A DNA stretch of 33,907 nt, from NCBI GenBank assembly GCA_026461505.1, contig JAPJMW010000152.1, positions 1 to 33,907 of the forward strand, read 5' to 3'. This DNA comes from Beijerinckiaceae bacterium (GTDB lineage Bacteria; Pseudomonadota; Alphaproteobacteria; Rhizobiales; Beijerinckiaceae). Of the stretch, positions 1 to 7,928 are shown in pieces. Under the pieces are notes generated by a model, which was not told the DNA's origin, searched no databases, and saw nothing but the letters and a program-made list of their open reading frames with translations. Position 1 is the stretch's first letter. The number at the start of each line of letters is the position of its first letter. The position numbers and the translations under genes were made by a program.

Positions 1-1
1 G

Positions 2-223
2 AATAGGACGATACGATTCGAATTCTGCCCAAACTGTGGAACTAGCCTTTATTATCAAGCAGATCTTCGTCCTGGAATGACTGCTGTTGTACTCGGTGCT
101 TTTGGCGATCCGAATTTTACCAAGCCGAGCCGCTCTGTTTGGGAAACAAACCGCCACAAATGGGTCGAATTCACCTGCGAGTTAGTACAATTTCCAGAAG
201 CAGCATCCATTCCTACGACGTAA
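2..223 (+). CDS. GFA/CENP-V family protein, C-terminal part (cut by window start)
   Basis: The frame opens at base 2 and runs 73 codons to a TAA at 221-223 with no start inside the window, so only the C-terminal half is visible. It contains FCPNCGTSLYY near its beginning, then a VVLGAFGDPNF stretch and a W-E-T-N-RHKWV segment. This is the usual end of the glutathione-dependent formaldehyde-activating (GFA/CENP-V) fold, where the CPxCG pair supplies zinc ligands and the GAFDDP and RHxWV motifs follow. Members are small cytosolic zinc proteins. A few act on S-hydroxymethylglutathione, but most have no known substrate, so only the family is assigned. The next gene on this strand is 350 bases away, so no operon is evident. 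Confidence 0.85.
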   Translation, partial: NRTIRFEFCPNCGTSLYYQADLRPGMTAVVLGAFGDPNFTKPSRSVWETNRHKWVEFTCELVQFPEAASIPTT

Positions 224-437
224 TGAAGCGCCAAGCAAAATGACATCGTCTCTCCTTGCTGGGCTGATCTGGGACAATGGCAGCTAAGTCTTTTCGGCTA
301 TATTCCATAATAGTTTTCGTCTCTTGGGACGTTAGCTTTTCCTAATCAGCCAGTATACGGTCTATCTGCCTGTAAACATTAACATCTGGCTCGCTTAACC
401 AAATATAATTCTCGAAGTTAGCCCCATCCTGCCCCAT
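215..437 (-). pseudogene. possible small-gene remnant with one in-frame amber stop
   Basis: Read on the minus strand from an ATG at 437-435, the frame gives 31 residues (starting MGQDGANFENYIWLSEPDVN) to a TAG at 344-342. It then continues in the same frame for about 41 more codons (EKLTSQETKTIMEYSRKDLA and on) to a TAG at 217-215, which overlaps the end of the GFA gene. The residue mix looks protein-like on both sides of the stop. I recognise no family and see no clear ribosome binding site, so this may be chance. Confidence 0.2.
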
Positions 438-575
438 CAAACTTTAGAATGATTATGACGGGTATAAAATATAATATGTCTGATATGCTATTTGCATAAA
501 TATAAAATCGCGGTTTAATAGATTACTTTATACGATTTTCTGATACAAAATTCCGATATTTCTTGAAGGTAATCA
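224..575. other. AT-rich spacer upstream of modA
   Basis: No convincing gene lies here apart from the doubtful minus-strand remnant. The half next to modA (about 440-560) is very AT-rich and probably holds the modA promoter, but I cannot fix -35/-10 boxes. The good ribosome binding site GAAGGT sits six bases before the modA ATG. Confidence 0.4.
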
Positions 576-1355
576 ATGAAGCCTTACGCTCTTCAAAATT
601 TATTAGCAGCATGCTTTTTAACTCTGTTAGCAAGCTCTAATCTATTAGCAAACGATGAGAGCCTGACAGTAGTTGCCCCCGTTTCGCTAAAACAGGTCAT
701 TGAAGAGGTAGGCAAAACGTTCAACGCTCACGGAGGGCCACTGGTTAAGTTCTCATTCACATCATCGGTTATGGCGGCAAAACAAATAGAAGCTGGTATG
801 CCAGCGGACGTCTATATTTCTACTGACGTTAAATGGATGGACTACATGGCTGAAAAGAAGCTCATTCAGCCTGAAACAAAGGCGGGTCTCTTTGGCAATT
901 CTCTCGTTCTAATTGTGCCAGGGACCAGCAATTTAAGGGAAATTACTTTAACATCCGAAGCAATCACCAATGCAATTGGAGAAGGTAAGTTTACGATATC
1001 TCATTTAGAAAATACGACCAGCGGTGAATATGGAAAGTCCGCCTTAAAAAAATTAGGACTTTGGGACGTTATTGAGCCTCATATACAAATTGTAAAACAT
1101 GACATGGCAGGAACAGCATTTGTATCTAAGGGAGAGGTGAATCTAGGCCTTGTTTTTTATACGGAAGCCAAGAGCGAAACAAATGTTAGGATCGTAGCGA
1201 CCCTACCTGAAGATAGCCATTTGCCCATAATTTATAGCTTTGCTGCCACTTCATCCTCCAAAGGGGATAACGCAAAGCTGTTCATCGAATATTTGAAAAC
1301 ACCGTCCGCGATCTCTATTTTTGAGAAGGCTGGGTTTACAATTCTTTCTAAGTAG
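576..1355 (+). CDS. modA: molybdate ABC transporter substrate-binding protein ModA
   Basis: A 259-residue periplasmic binding protein of the ModA family, which captures molybdate (or tungstate) for a ModBC importer. Residues 1-25 form a signal peptide (MKPY, a hydrophobic LLAACFLTLLASS core, cleavage near LLA-NDE). The oxyanion-binding start is VVAPVSLKQVIEEV, where most ModA proteins have an FAAASL motif. The hallmark SSVMAAKQIEAGMPADVYIS and WMDYM follow, then the late MAGTAFVSKGEVNLGLVFYTEA segment. GAAGGT six bases upstream supports the ATG. No modB or modC is nearby, so this is a solitary binding protein that must use a transporter encoded elsewhere. Base composition is more AT-rich than the ABC genes further on. 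Confidence 0.88.
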   Translation: MKPYALQNLLAACFLTLLASSNLLANDESLTVVAPVSLKQVIEEVGKTFNAHGGPLVKFSFTSSVMAAKQIEAGMPADVYISTDVKWMDYMAEKKLIQPETKAGLFGNSLVLIVPGTSNLREITLTSEAITNAIGEGKFTISHLENTTSGEYGKSALKKLGLWDVIEPHIQIVKHDMAGTAFVSKGEVNLGLVFYTEAKSETNVRIVATLPEDSHLPIIYSFAATSSSKGDNAKLFIEYLKTPSAISIFEKAGFTILSK

Positions 1356-1848
1356 AGCGTCATTGTATTCGCACTGATAACGTTTGCACGAACTTCCTTC
1401 GGCGAGCGTTTTTTATTGGCATGTTAGGCGACGCCAAATAGCTAAAAATTAGCCCTTAACGACCAAATAACCCGATAGTCGATTTGGATCTGTCTTATCG
1501 TTGTCATATTATTTTGCGGTCTATTGCTCAGACGAAGTAATAGGACGCCAAGATGCCTAATACGCCGCATATTGAGGAACATTTCATTGGATCGGATAGT
1601 GCTCTCCTTTTCGGGGCCGTCAAACGCAGACTCACCAAAATTAATGTGTTTAAGTCGTCGCTTCAAACTTTATTCGTTGGCGGATTGGCCGAAAGCGTCG
1701 CCTCTTATCTCGCTGGATTATTTGGGTGACTACGATACTCAATCTTTTGCCTATAACCCACCGGCACCATTTTTTAACGTCATGAATAGGCGTCAATCAT
1801 CGAAAGTGCTTAATTTTATCGCTCCAAGGTTAACTTTAGAGGCTTAAA
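1356..1848. other. spacer between modA and ppk2, holds a transporter remnant
   Basis: The spacer contains the VIT/CCC1 remnant at 1553-1729. A T-run at about 1409-1414 after a GC-rich stretch may help end modA transcription, but its stem is imperfect. AGAGG before the ppk2 ATG at 1849 is a ribosome binding site. Nothing else convincing is visible. Confidence 0.4.
1553..1729 (+). pseudogene. VIT/CCC1-family metal transporter remnant with internal deletion
   Basis: An ATG at 1553, with AGGAC just upstream, opens a 58-codon frame. The first 16 residues (MPNTPHIEEHFIGSDS) resemble the extreme N terminus of VIT1/CCC1 iron/manganese transporters, which typically read H-x-E-x-HF-x-GS before the first membrane helix. 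The remainder (LLFGAVKRRLTK, then SSLQTLFVGGLAESVASYLA) resembles the last helix pair of the same family (GA-x-K-x-RLT, then a GGLAA-rich helix). Full proteins are about 230 residues, so roughly 170 central residues, including helices 1-3 and the metal site, are absent while the reading frame is preserved. Transport activity is not expected. The family match is from memory and both halves are short. Confidence 0.55.
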
Positions 1849-2775
1849 ATGACGACAGAAACACCAATCGCTACAGCGCTTACCAAAAGCCAAATTCAGG
1901 AAGAAATTCTCGATAGCATTGACGAAGAACTCGAGATGGAGTTTGACGATAGCCGCCTGGATGCCTTAATTGAGCGTGGAATGGCGGCCGCTGAACATCC
2001 GGACCTTGATAGGCATTTTTATTTCAAAGAGCTTATTCGACTGCAGAAAGAATTGGTTAAACTGCAAGATTGGGTCGTCCATAAGAAATTGAAAGTTGTG
2101 GTTTTATTTGAGGGCCGTGACGCAGCAGGTAAGGGCGGCGTCATCAAGCGGATCACGCAGCGCCTTAATCCAAGAACATGTCGCGTCGTGGCGCTATCCG
2201 CGCCCACCGAACGTGAAAAATCCCAGTGGTATTTTCAGCGCTACATCCAACACTTGCCTGCAGCTGGGGAAATAGTTTTGTTCGATCGCAGCTGGTACAA
2301 TCGGGCAGGCGTTGAACGGGTTATGGGTTTTTGTACCGAAGACCAGGTAGAAGAATTTTACCAAACTGTTCCCGATTTTGAGCGCATGATCATCGGCTCT
2401 GGAATTATTCTCATCAAATATTGGTTCTCTATTACCGATGAAGAACAAAATCTCCGCTTCATGATGCGTATCCATGATCCACTTAAGCAATGGAAATTAA
2501 GCCCAATGGATCTTGAATCGCGCAGCCGTTGGGAATTTTACACAAAGGCCAAAGAGGACATGCTGGCGCGCACCCACACGCCTGAGTCACGTTGGTGGGT
2601 AGTTGATGCTGTCGATAAAAAGCGGGCACGCCTTAATTGCATTCACCATCTTCTTGCCCAGATACCGCACGAGGAAGTGCCACACGAGATGCCAGTTCTG
2701 CCGCCTCGCGTGCACAATCCCGATTATTTGCGAAATCCAGTTCCAGAGGAGCTACACGTCCCATCGGTATACTAA
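1849..2775 (+). CDS. ppk2: polyphosphate kinase 2 (PPK2 family)
   Basis: A 308-residue cytosolic kinase that transfers phosphate between polyphosphate and nucleotides; the family works mainly in the direction of nucleotide phosphorylation from polyphosphate. Residues 87-97 are the Walker A FEGRDAAGKGG, followed by the lid segment NPRTCRVVALSAPTEREKSQ. Walker B with its arginine neighbours, LFDRSWYNRAGVERVMGF, starts at about 144. The sequence IHDPLKQWKLSPMDLESRSRW is the usual C-terminal PPK2 signature. One domain and this length fit class I PPK2. AGAGG lies seven bases before the ATG. The gene converges on phoH with a shared hairpin between them, which makes a phosphate-related pair. Whether it prefers ADP or GDP cannot be read here. 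Confidence 0.95.
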   Translation: MTTETPIATALTKSQIQEEILDSIDEELEMEFDDSRLDALIERGMAAAEHPDLDRHFYFKELIRLQKELVKLQDWVVHKKLKVVVLFEGRDAAGKGGVIKRITQRLNPRTCRVVALSAPTEREKSQWYFQRYIQHLPAAGEIVLFDRSWYNRAGVERVMGFCTEDQVEEFYQTVPDFERMIIGSGIILIKYWFSITDEEQNLRFMMRIHDPLKQWKLSPMDLESRSRWEFYTKAKEDMLARTHTPESRWWVVDAVDKKRARLNCIHHLLAQIPHEEVPHEMPVLPPRVHNPDYLRNPVPEELHVPSVY

Positions 2776-2805
2776 CCGATTTTCCATTTGCGCATTTAGT
2801 AATCG

Positions 2806-2832
2806 GGCGATGGGCACTTACTGCCTATCGCC
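2806..2832. terminator. bidirectional terminator hairpin between ppk2 and phoH
   Basis: GGCGATGGGCA (2806-2816), loop CTTAC and TGCCTATCGCC (2822-2832) form an 11-pair stem with one G-T wobble. It is followed by ATTTCTACTTT on the plus strand. It sits in the 97-base gap between two convergent genes, so it can serve both. Confidence 0.7.
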
Positions 2833-2872
2833 ATTTCTACTTTGGTCAAATTGTGCTCTCCAGCGTAATTAT

Positions 2873-3616
2873 TTAGCCTTCAAACGCTCGCACCCACATG
2901 GCGCAAATTCCAGACCTAACAATATCGTCAAGCGAAAACTCCACAATAGGTACGGGCAAGTCACGCTGCCGAACAAGGTCAATTGCTCGACGTAAACCAG
3001 AGTCTCGCTCAAGGTCGCATTGCATAATATCGCCGTTAATAACCGTCAGGCAGTCCTCGCCGATACGCGTCAAAAACATTTTAATCTCGGCAATCGTCGT
3101 ATTTTGGGCCTCATCGAGCAGGATGAAAGAATTTTTCCATGACCGCCCCCGCATCACTTCAAACGGGACAACTTCAATATCGCCATTCTTTACCGCGACG
3201 TCATAAACGGCGCCACCAAGGCGGTCGCGGATGGCATCCGTAATTGGTACCGCCCATGGAGCAAATTTTTCTTCCATGGACCCGGGGAAAAATCCGAGCG
3301 ATCGGCCACATGGTACATTAGGACGGGTTAGAATTATTTTTCTGATGGCCTGACTTCGGTAAAGGTCCGCTGCGTAGGTCGCAGCCATCCAGGTCTTTCC
3401 AGTGCCTGCGGGCCCCAAAACAAAAATTTGCTCACTCGTTCGAAGATGGCCGAGATATTCCGCTTGCTTCAGGGTGAGGGCCAAAATCGGGGGTGGCGTT
3501 CGCTCTTGTTCGAATTTCTTTTTCGAGGATTGTGATTTTTTAAAAAGCTGAACTACTTTGCTATCTTCTTTTACACGACCAAATTTATCGCGCCGCTTTT
3601 CCCTATTTTTAGCCAT
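2873..3616 (-). CDS. phoH: PhoH family ATPase
   Basis: A 247-residue PhoH-like P-loop ATPase. After a basic N terminus (about 1-40) comes LTLKQAEYLGHLRTSEQ, then Walker A GPAGTGKT at 68-75, TRPNVPCGRSLGFFPGSMEEKF at about 98-120, Walker B FILLDEAQN at 164-172 and the sensor-like TVINGDIMQCDLE near 191-203. The family is linked to phosphate starvation and RNA metabolism. This is the short version without an N-terminal PIN domain or C-terminal KH domain. AAGGA five bases before the ATG fixes the start. It faces ppk2 across a shared terminator and is divergent from the Ugp-like operon, a context that fits phosphate stress. No Pho box could be identified by eye. Confidence 0.93.
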   Translation of the reverse strand: MAKNREKRRDKFGRVKEDSKVVQLFKKSQSSKKKFEQERTPPPILALTLKQAEYLGHLRTSEQIFVLGPAGTGKTWMAATYAADLYRSQAIRKIILTRPNVPCGRSLGFFPGSMEEKFAPWAVPITDAIRDRLGGAVYDVAVKNGDIEVVPFEVMRGRSWKNSFILLDEAQNTTIAEIKMFLTRIGEDCLTVINGDIMQCDLERDSGLRRAIDLVRQRDLPVPIVEFSLDDIVRSGICAMWVRAFEG

Positions 3617-3835
3617 GCCATTCCTTGATCACACAGTGAATGCTGCAGGTATTTTTAGTCGCGACGTAAGAGGGACTGATTCGTGTGACGAACTGATAAC
3701 TTTCCAAAGTTCCAACGAAGATGTATCTTATAACTTTGATTAACCGGACAATTTTCGCTGTACCATTAAGGTTCATAAAAGCGTCAACCATTAGCTCTAC
3801 TTCCATCGTCAACTTAACTGAGTTGCCGATGAAAG

Positions 3836-4870
3836 TTGCCACCGTTGACTGCCATCAAACTTACCCAGCTTACAAAAACTTTTGGGTCCGCCAGGGCGGT
3901 GGAATCCATTTCATTAGAAGTTGAGGCTGGAAGCTTGACGATTTTGTTAGGTCCATCGGGCTGCGGCAAGTCGACCTGCCTCCGCCTGATCGCCGGCCTA
4001 GAGCGTGCGGATCGAGGAACCATTACCATCGCGGACAAAGACGTGACCGCGATTGATCCGGCCGAGCGTGGCATTGCCATGGTGTTTCAATCCTACGCTT
4101 TATTCCCTCATTTAACAGTTGCTGAGAATATAATTTTTGGCCTTCGCGTTCGCCGTCTGCCAAAAACCGCTTGGGTTAAGAAATTAACTGATGTTGCTAA
4201 GCTTGTTGGGCTTACCGATTATCTCGAAAGACGCCCATCGCAACTTTCTGGCGGCCAGCGGCAGCGCGTTGCCTTAGCGCGCGCGATTGTCAGTGAAAAG
4301 TCTATTTGTCTTATGGACGAGCCGCTTTCCAATCTTGACGCCCAGTTGCGTCACGAGATGCGTCTTGAAATTCGGGCGCTACAACAACGCCTGGGCATGA
4401 CCATGATTTATGTCACTCACGATCAAACGGAAGCCATGACGATGGCAGACCGGATTGTGCTGATGCGCGAAGGAAAAATCGAACAAAGCGGCTCGCCCTC
4501 TGATCTCTACAGTAACCCAGCTTCGAGTTTTGTGGCACGCTTTATCGGCGCTCCACCTATGAACGTCATCTCCTCGCTGAGATCAGACCAGTGGCGGGGT
4601 GTGCGACCCGAGCATGTTAAACTCGAGGTATTGAATGAGGCGCCAGTTTCTGAGCCGCAACCACTCGGTGCGGAAGGCATCGTAGAGACGATTGAATATC
4701 TTGGAGCTGATTCCGTCGTCACTCTTCGCGCGGGTGAAGATCGTTTAGCGGCCCGCTTGCCAGGTTTACAATCATTCTCACTTGGTCAAGCCGTGTCAGC
4801 CCATTGGATCCCCTCTCATGAATTTGCCTTTGACGCCTCAACCGGGCGTCGAATTTTGTATCCACTCTAG
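3836..4870 (+). CDS. ugpC: ABC transporter ATP-binding protein, UgpC/MalK type
   Basis: A 344-residue ATPase of a carbohydrate-type importer. Walker [10 protein letters not shown] is at 39-47, the Q-loop VFQSYALFPH at 83-92, the signature LSGGQ at 137-141, Walker B ICLMDEP at 157-163 and the H-loop YVTHDQTEAM near 190. A C-terminal TOBE/MalK regulatory region contains GVRPEHVKLE. No ATG precedes the domain in frame: an in-frame TGA sits at 3830-3832, so translation must begin at TTG 3836 or TTG 3845. The gene leads a four-gene operon and the binding-protein gene starts 28 bases later. Ugp is the nearest named system by binding-protein and permease style, but the substrate could be another glycerol derivative or a sugar. 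Confidence 0.9.
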   Translation: MPPLTAIKLTQLTKTFGSARAVESISLEVEAGSLTILLGPSGCGKSTCLRLIAGLERADRGTITIADKDVTAIDPAERGIAMVFQSYALFPHLTVAENIIFGLRVRRLPKTAWVKKLTDVAKLVGLTDYLERRPSQLSGGQRQRVALARAIVSEKSICLMDEPLSNLDAQLRHEMRLEIRALQQRLGMTMIYVTHDQTEAMTMADRIVLMREGKIEQSGSPSDLYSNPASSFVARFIGAPPMNVISSLRSDQWRGVRPEHVKLEVLNEAPVSEPQPLGAEGIVETIEYLGADSVVTLRAGEDRLAARLPGLQSFSLGQAVSAHWIPSHEFAFDASTGRRILYPL

Positions 4871-4898
4871 CCAACCTCCAACCAAAGAAAGATAGACA

Positions 4899-6191
4899 AT
4901 GAATAGCCTTACCCGCCGTTTCTTTACCGTCTCGACTTTAGCCCTTGGCTTAGGCTTTGGTGCGTCAGCCTATGCCGCTGATATTGAATTGCGCTTTTAC
5001 TATCCTGTCGCCGTTGGCGGCCCGATTACTAAAATCATTGATGAATATGCCGCGGGATTTGAGAAAGATAATCCGGGTATTAAAATTAAGCCAGTTTACG
5101 CGGGTGATTATGTGCAAACCATAGGTAAAGCCCTGACCGCAGTTAAGGGTGGTGATGCACCTGAACTCGCTATTCTACTTGCTGCTGATATTACGTCGCT
5201 TGTTGATGAAGATGCCGTCGTTCCCGTTGACGATGTCATCAAGACACCCGCCGACAAGGCATGGGTCGAAGGCTTCTATCCAGCGTTCATGGAAAACGCC
5301 AAATTGAAGGGTAAGACTTACGCCATCCCATTCCAGCGCTCGACACCGGTACTCTATTGGAACAAGGAAATGTTCAAGGCCGCCGGCCTTGATCCCGATA
5401 AGGGACCTAAGGATTGGAATGAAATGCGCGACTTTGCCAAGAAGCTGACGAAGAAGGACGCTTCGGGTGCCGTGACACAATGGGGTATCGAAATCCCATC
5501 CGACGGCAATTCGCTTTGGTTGTTTACTGGCCTGACCACCGGCAACGGTGTGCGCATCAACAATGCCGAAGGCACGAAGGTTAATTTCGCCGATCCCAAG
5601 GTCGTCGAAGCTCTGCAATATTGGTACGATCTCTCCAAGGTCGATGGCGCCCAGCCTGCGGGCCTCATCAATTGGGGCACCACGCCGCGCGACTTCATCG
5701 AAGGCCGCACGGCAATGATGTGGCACACGACGGGTAACCTCACCAATGTTAAAAACAATGCTAAATTCCCGTTTGGTATTGGCTTCTTGCCTGGCAAGAC
5801 GCAGTTCGGCGCACCAACGGGTGGCGGCAATTTCTATTTCTTCAAAGGCATGTCGGCTGAAAAACAAGCCGCAGCCTTGGCCTTTGTGAAATATATGACG
5901 ACGCCAGAGCGCGCCGCCGATTGGTCTACAAAGACCGGTTACGTCGCAACCCAACCTGCTGCCTATGAAACGCCAGCGATGAAGGCTTATGCGGCCGACT
6001 TCCCAGCAGCAATCATTGCCCGCGATCAGTTGAAATACGCCGTTCCAGAAATGACCGTGCATGAAAATCAACGGGTCACGAAGCTTGCCAATGACGCGAT
6101 CCAAGCCGTGATGACGGGTGCGAAGCCTGCGGACGCAGCGTTGAAAGACGCGCAAGCGGAAGCCGAACGCGTGTTGAAAGACTTCAACTGA
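4899..6191 (+). CDS. ugpB: ABC transporter substrate-binding protein, family 1 (UgpB-like)
   Basis: A 430-residue periplasmic binding protein. Residues 1-27 are a Sec signal peptide (basic start, LALGLGFGASAYA, cleavage before ADIELRF). The mature protein follows the family 1 solute-binding pattern: IIDEYAAGFEKDNPGIKIKP, VYAGDYVQTIGKAL, and the UgpB-like QRSTPVLYWNKEMFKAAGLD near 147-166, then an IEGRTAMMWHTTGN-like segment. The YxGxY and STPVLYxNK elements are shared with glycerol-3-phosphate binding protein UgpB, which is the basis for the name, but the ligand pocket was not checked residue by residue. It lies between the ATPase and permease genes, and a strong hairpin after it may make its mRNA more abundant than that of the permeases. 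Confidence 0.88.
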   Translation: MNSLTRRFFTVSTLALGLGFGASAYAADIELRFYYPVAVGGPITKIIDEYAAGFEKDNPGIKIKPVYAGDYVQTIGKALTAVKGGDAPELAILLAADITSLVDEDAVVPVDDVIKTPADKAWVEGFYPAFMENAKLKGKTYAIPFQRSTPVLYWNKEMFKAAGLDPDKGPKDWNEMRDFAKKLTKKDASGAVTQWGIEIPSDGNSLWLFTGLTTGNGVRINNAEGTKVNFADPKVVEALQYWYDLSKVDGAQPAGLINWGTTPRDFIEGRTAMMWHTTGNLTNVKNNAKFPFGIGFLPGKTQFGAPTGGGNFYFFKGMSAEKQAAALAFVKYMTTPERAADWSTKTGYVATQPAAYETPAMKAYAADFPAAIIARDQLKYAVPEMTVHENQRVTKLANDAIQAVMTGAKPADAALKDAQAEAERVLKDFN

Positions 6192-6205
6192 TCTTGCGAA
6201 AGGTC

Positions 6206-6229
6206 GGCCGCCTCTCTTTAGGGGCGGCC
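6206..6229 (+). promoter_or_regulatory. intercistronic hairpin between binding protein and permease
   Basis: GGCCGCCTCT (6206-6215), loop CTTT and AGGGGCGGCC (6220-6229) make a 10-pair stem with one wobble. It begins 14 bases after the binding-protein stop and ends eight bases before the permease ATG, where no ribosome binding site is visible. There is no T-run, so an mRNA-stabilising or attenuating role is more likely than full termination. Confidence 0.6.
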
Positions 6230-6237
6230 ACTCTCTC

Positions 6238-7113
6238 ATGAACACTCTCCGCCTCTCGCTCTATGGTTGGTTAATGGTGCTGCCTGCGGCAACGCTCTTG
6301 GCACTTTTCACCCATATCCCGGTGGTAGAAAGTTTCGTTCATAGCTTTATGTCTACCGACAAGCCAAAACGGCCAAGCCGATTTGTTGGCCTCGATAATT
6401 ATGATTCGCTGGTTGCCGACCCAATATTTTGGAAGGCACTGACCAATAATCTTATCTACGCGCTTGGCTCCGTGCCGCTCTCGATCGCGATTGCCATGAT
6501 GATGGCGCTGTTCGTGAATGACAAATTGGCGGGCCGGAGCTTTTTACGCGTTGCCTATTTTACGCCGACGATTTTGCCGATGATCGCGGTCGCCAATATC
6601 TGGATCTTTTTCTTCACGCCCGATTACGGGCTGTTAGAGCAAATTCTCAAGCCTTTAGGGCTTGGCGGTAATAATTTTCTTGGCTCCAACAATACCGCGC
6701 TTTTGGCTGTTACCATCGTGGCGATTTGGAAAGAGTCTGGCTTTTTCATGATATTTTATCTGGCAGCTTTGCAGCAAATTTCGCCTGATTTGAAAGAAGC
6801 TGCCGCGATTGAAGGAGCGGGCCGCTTCACCTTTTTCAGACGTGTGACTTTTCCACTTCTCATGCCGACGACTTTGTTCGTGATGGTCAATGCGCTGATC
6901 AATGCGTTTCGCGTGGTTGACCATATTTTTGTCATGACGGGTGGGGGGCCAAATAATGCAACATCTGTTTTGCTGTTCCGGATATACGAAGTCGGGTTTA
7001 AATATTTTGATTTTGGCCTCGCTTCGGCAATGACTGTAGTGCTCCTCTGCGTCTTAGGGCTCGTCGCGCTCGGCCAATTCTTCGCTCTTGACCGCAGGGT
7101 GCATTACCAATGA
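6238..7113 (+). CDS. ugpA: ABC transporter permease, UgpA-like
   Basis: A 291-residue inner-membrane subunit of the carbohydrate-type importer. It has a first helix (YGWLMVLPAATLLALFTH), a periplasmic loop with VGLDNYDSLVADPIFWKALTNN, then five further helices. The cytoplasmic EAA coupling loop KEAAAIEGAGRFTFFRRVTF, followed by PLLMPT, is near residue 184. MTGGGPNNAT, typical of the UgpA/MalF branch, is near 233. The last codons overlap the next permease by four bases (ATGA), so the two are translationally coupled. The start has no Shine-Dalgarno motif, only the hairpin upstream. Named by operon position and family. Confidence 0.9.
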   Translation: MNTLRLSLYGWLMVLPAATLLALFTHIPVVESFVHSFMSTDKPKRPSRFVGLDNYDSLVADPIFWKALTNNLIYALGSVPLSIAIAMMMALFVNDKLAGRSFLRVAYFTPTILPMIAVANIWIFFFTPDYGLLEQILKPLGLGGNNFLGSNNTALLAVTIVAIWKESGFFMIFYLAALQQISPDLKEAAAIEGAGRFTFFRRVTFPLLMPTTLFVMVNALINAFRVVDHIFVMTGGGPNNATSVLLFRIYEVGFKYFDFGLASAMTVVLLCVLGLVALGQFFALDRRVHYQ

Positions 7114-7928
7114 AAGCACTTAGAATGCTTGGTCGTGGGGTGGAGCAGGGCGCCGCTTGGCTGCTTGGCTTACTGTGGCTCTTGCCGCTGGTGTTTGCCG
7201 TGTGGACGGCCTTTCATTCCCCTGCCTACATGGCGCATTTTTCTTTCACCGCTCCGCTGACGTTGGAGAATTTCAAAAATGCTTGGCAAGCAGCACCCTT
7301 TGCGCGTTATTTTCTGAATACGACATTGCTGGTGATCGGTATTTTGATCGCACAATTTACGTTGTGCACGCTGGCCGCCTTTGCCTTCGCACGGCTTCCC
7401 TTTGTTGGCAGCCGCCTCCTGTTTGCCCTAGTCCTCATTCAGCTGATGGTGGCACCCGATATCTTATTGCTCGAAAATTATAGTGCGATAAAAATGTTAG
7501 GCCTTATGGATACACTTCCCGGCATCGCGCTTCCCTATCTTGCGTCGGCCTTTGGTATTTTTCTGTTACGCCAAACTTTCTTGACGATCCCAAAGGATTT
7601 GGAGGAAGCGGCGCGTATTGAGGGCTGCGGACCCTTTGGTACTTTATGGCGCGTTTATGTTCCCATTGCGCGCCCGATTTATGTGGCTTACGGGCTTGTG
7701 TCCGTAAGCTGGCATTGGAATAATTTTCTTTGGCCTTTGATCATCACTAACTCCGTCGAAACACGGCCCTTAACAGTTGGCCTTGCCGTTTTCGCGTCGA
7801 GTGATCAGGGGATTGACTGGTCCGTCATCACGGCGGCGACGCTTATGACTTCGGCCCCCTTATTGATTGGATTTTTGCTGTTTCAACGTCAATTTGTGCA
7901 AAGTTTTGTGAGAGCAGGCATACGTTAG
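7110..7928 (+). CDS. ugpE: ABC transporter permease, UgpE-like
   Basis: A 272-residue second permease of the same importer, of the UgpE/MalG branch. An N-terminal helix (GAAWLLGLLWLLPLVFAVWTA) precedes FTAPLTLENFKNAWQAAPFA, and about five more helices follow. The EAA loop EEAARIEGCGPFGTLWRVYV, then PIARP, is near residue 167, with NNFLWPLIITNS after it, a common feature of this subfamily. The ATG overlaps the stop of the preceding permease. Its stop overlaps, by four bases, the end of the convergent amidotransferase gene, so there is no space for a separate terminator. Confidence 0.9.
   Translation: MKALRMLGRGVEQGAAWLLGLLWLLPLVFAVWTAFHSPAYMAHFSFTAPLTLENFKNAWQAAPFARYFLNTTLLVIGILIAQFTLCTLAAFAFARLPFVGSRLLFALVLIQLMVAPDILLLENYSAIKMLGLMDTLPGIALPYLASAFGIFLLRQTFLTIPKDLEEAARIEGCGPFGTLWRVYVPIARPIYVAYGLVSVSWHWNNFLWPLIITNSVETRPLTVGLAVFASSDQGIDWSVITAATLMTSAPLLIGFLLFQRQFVQSFVRAGIR

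Noticed and set aside
1524-1847. A 107-codon frame before ppk2
   Set aside because: TTG start and Arg-rich content without family features; the VIT-like signal is in a different frame.
2603-2995. A 130-codon plus-strand frame running from ppk2 into the phoH 3' end
   Set aside because: It is out of frame with PPK2, covers the terminator hairpin and opposes PhoH; composition is not protein-like.
5175-6245. A 356-codon open frame antisense to the UgpB-like gene
   Set aside because: It lies fully opposite a well-supported binding protein and its residue mix (many Arg, His, Cys, Trp) is that of an antisense shadow with no family motif.
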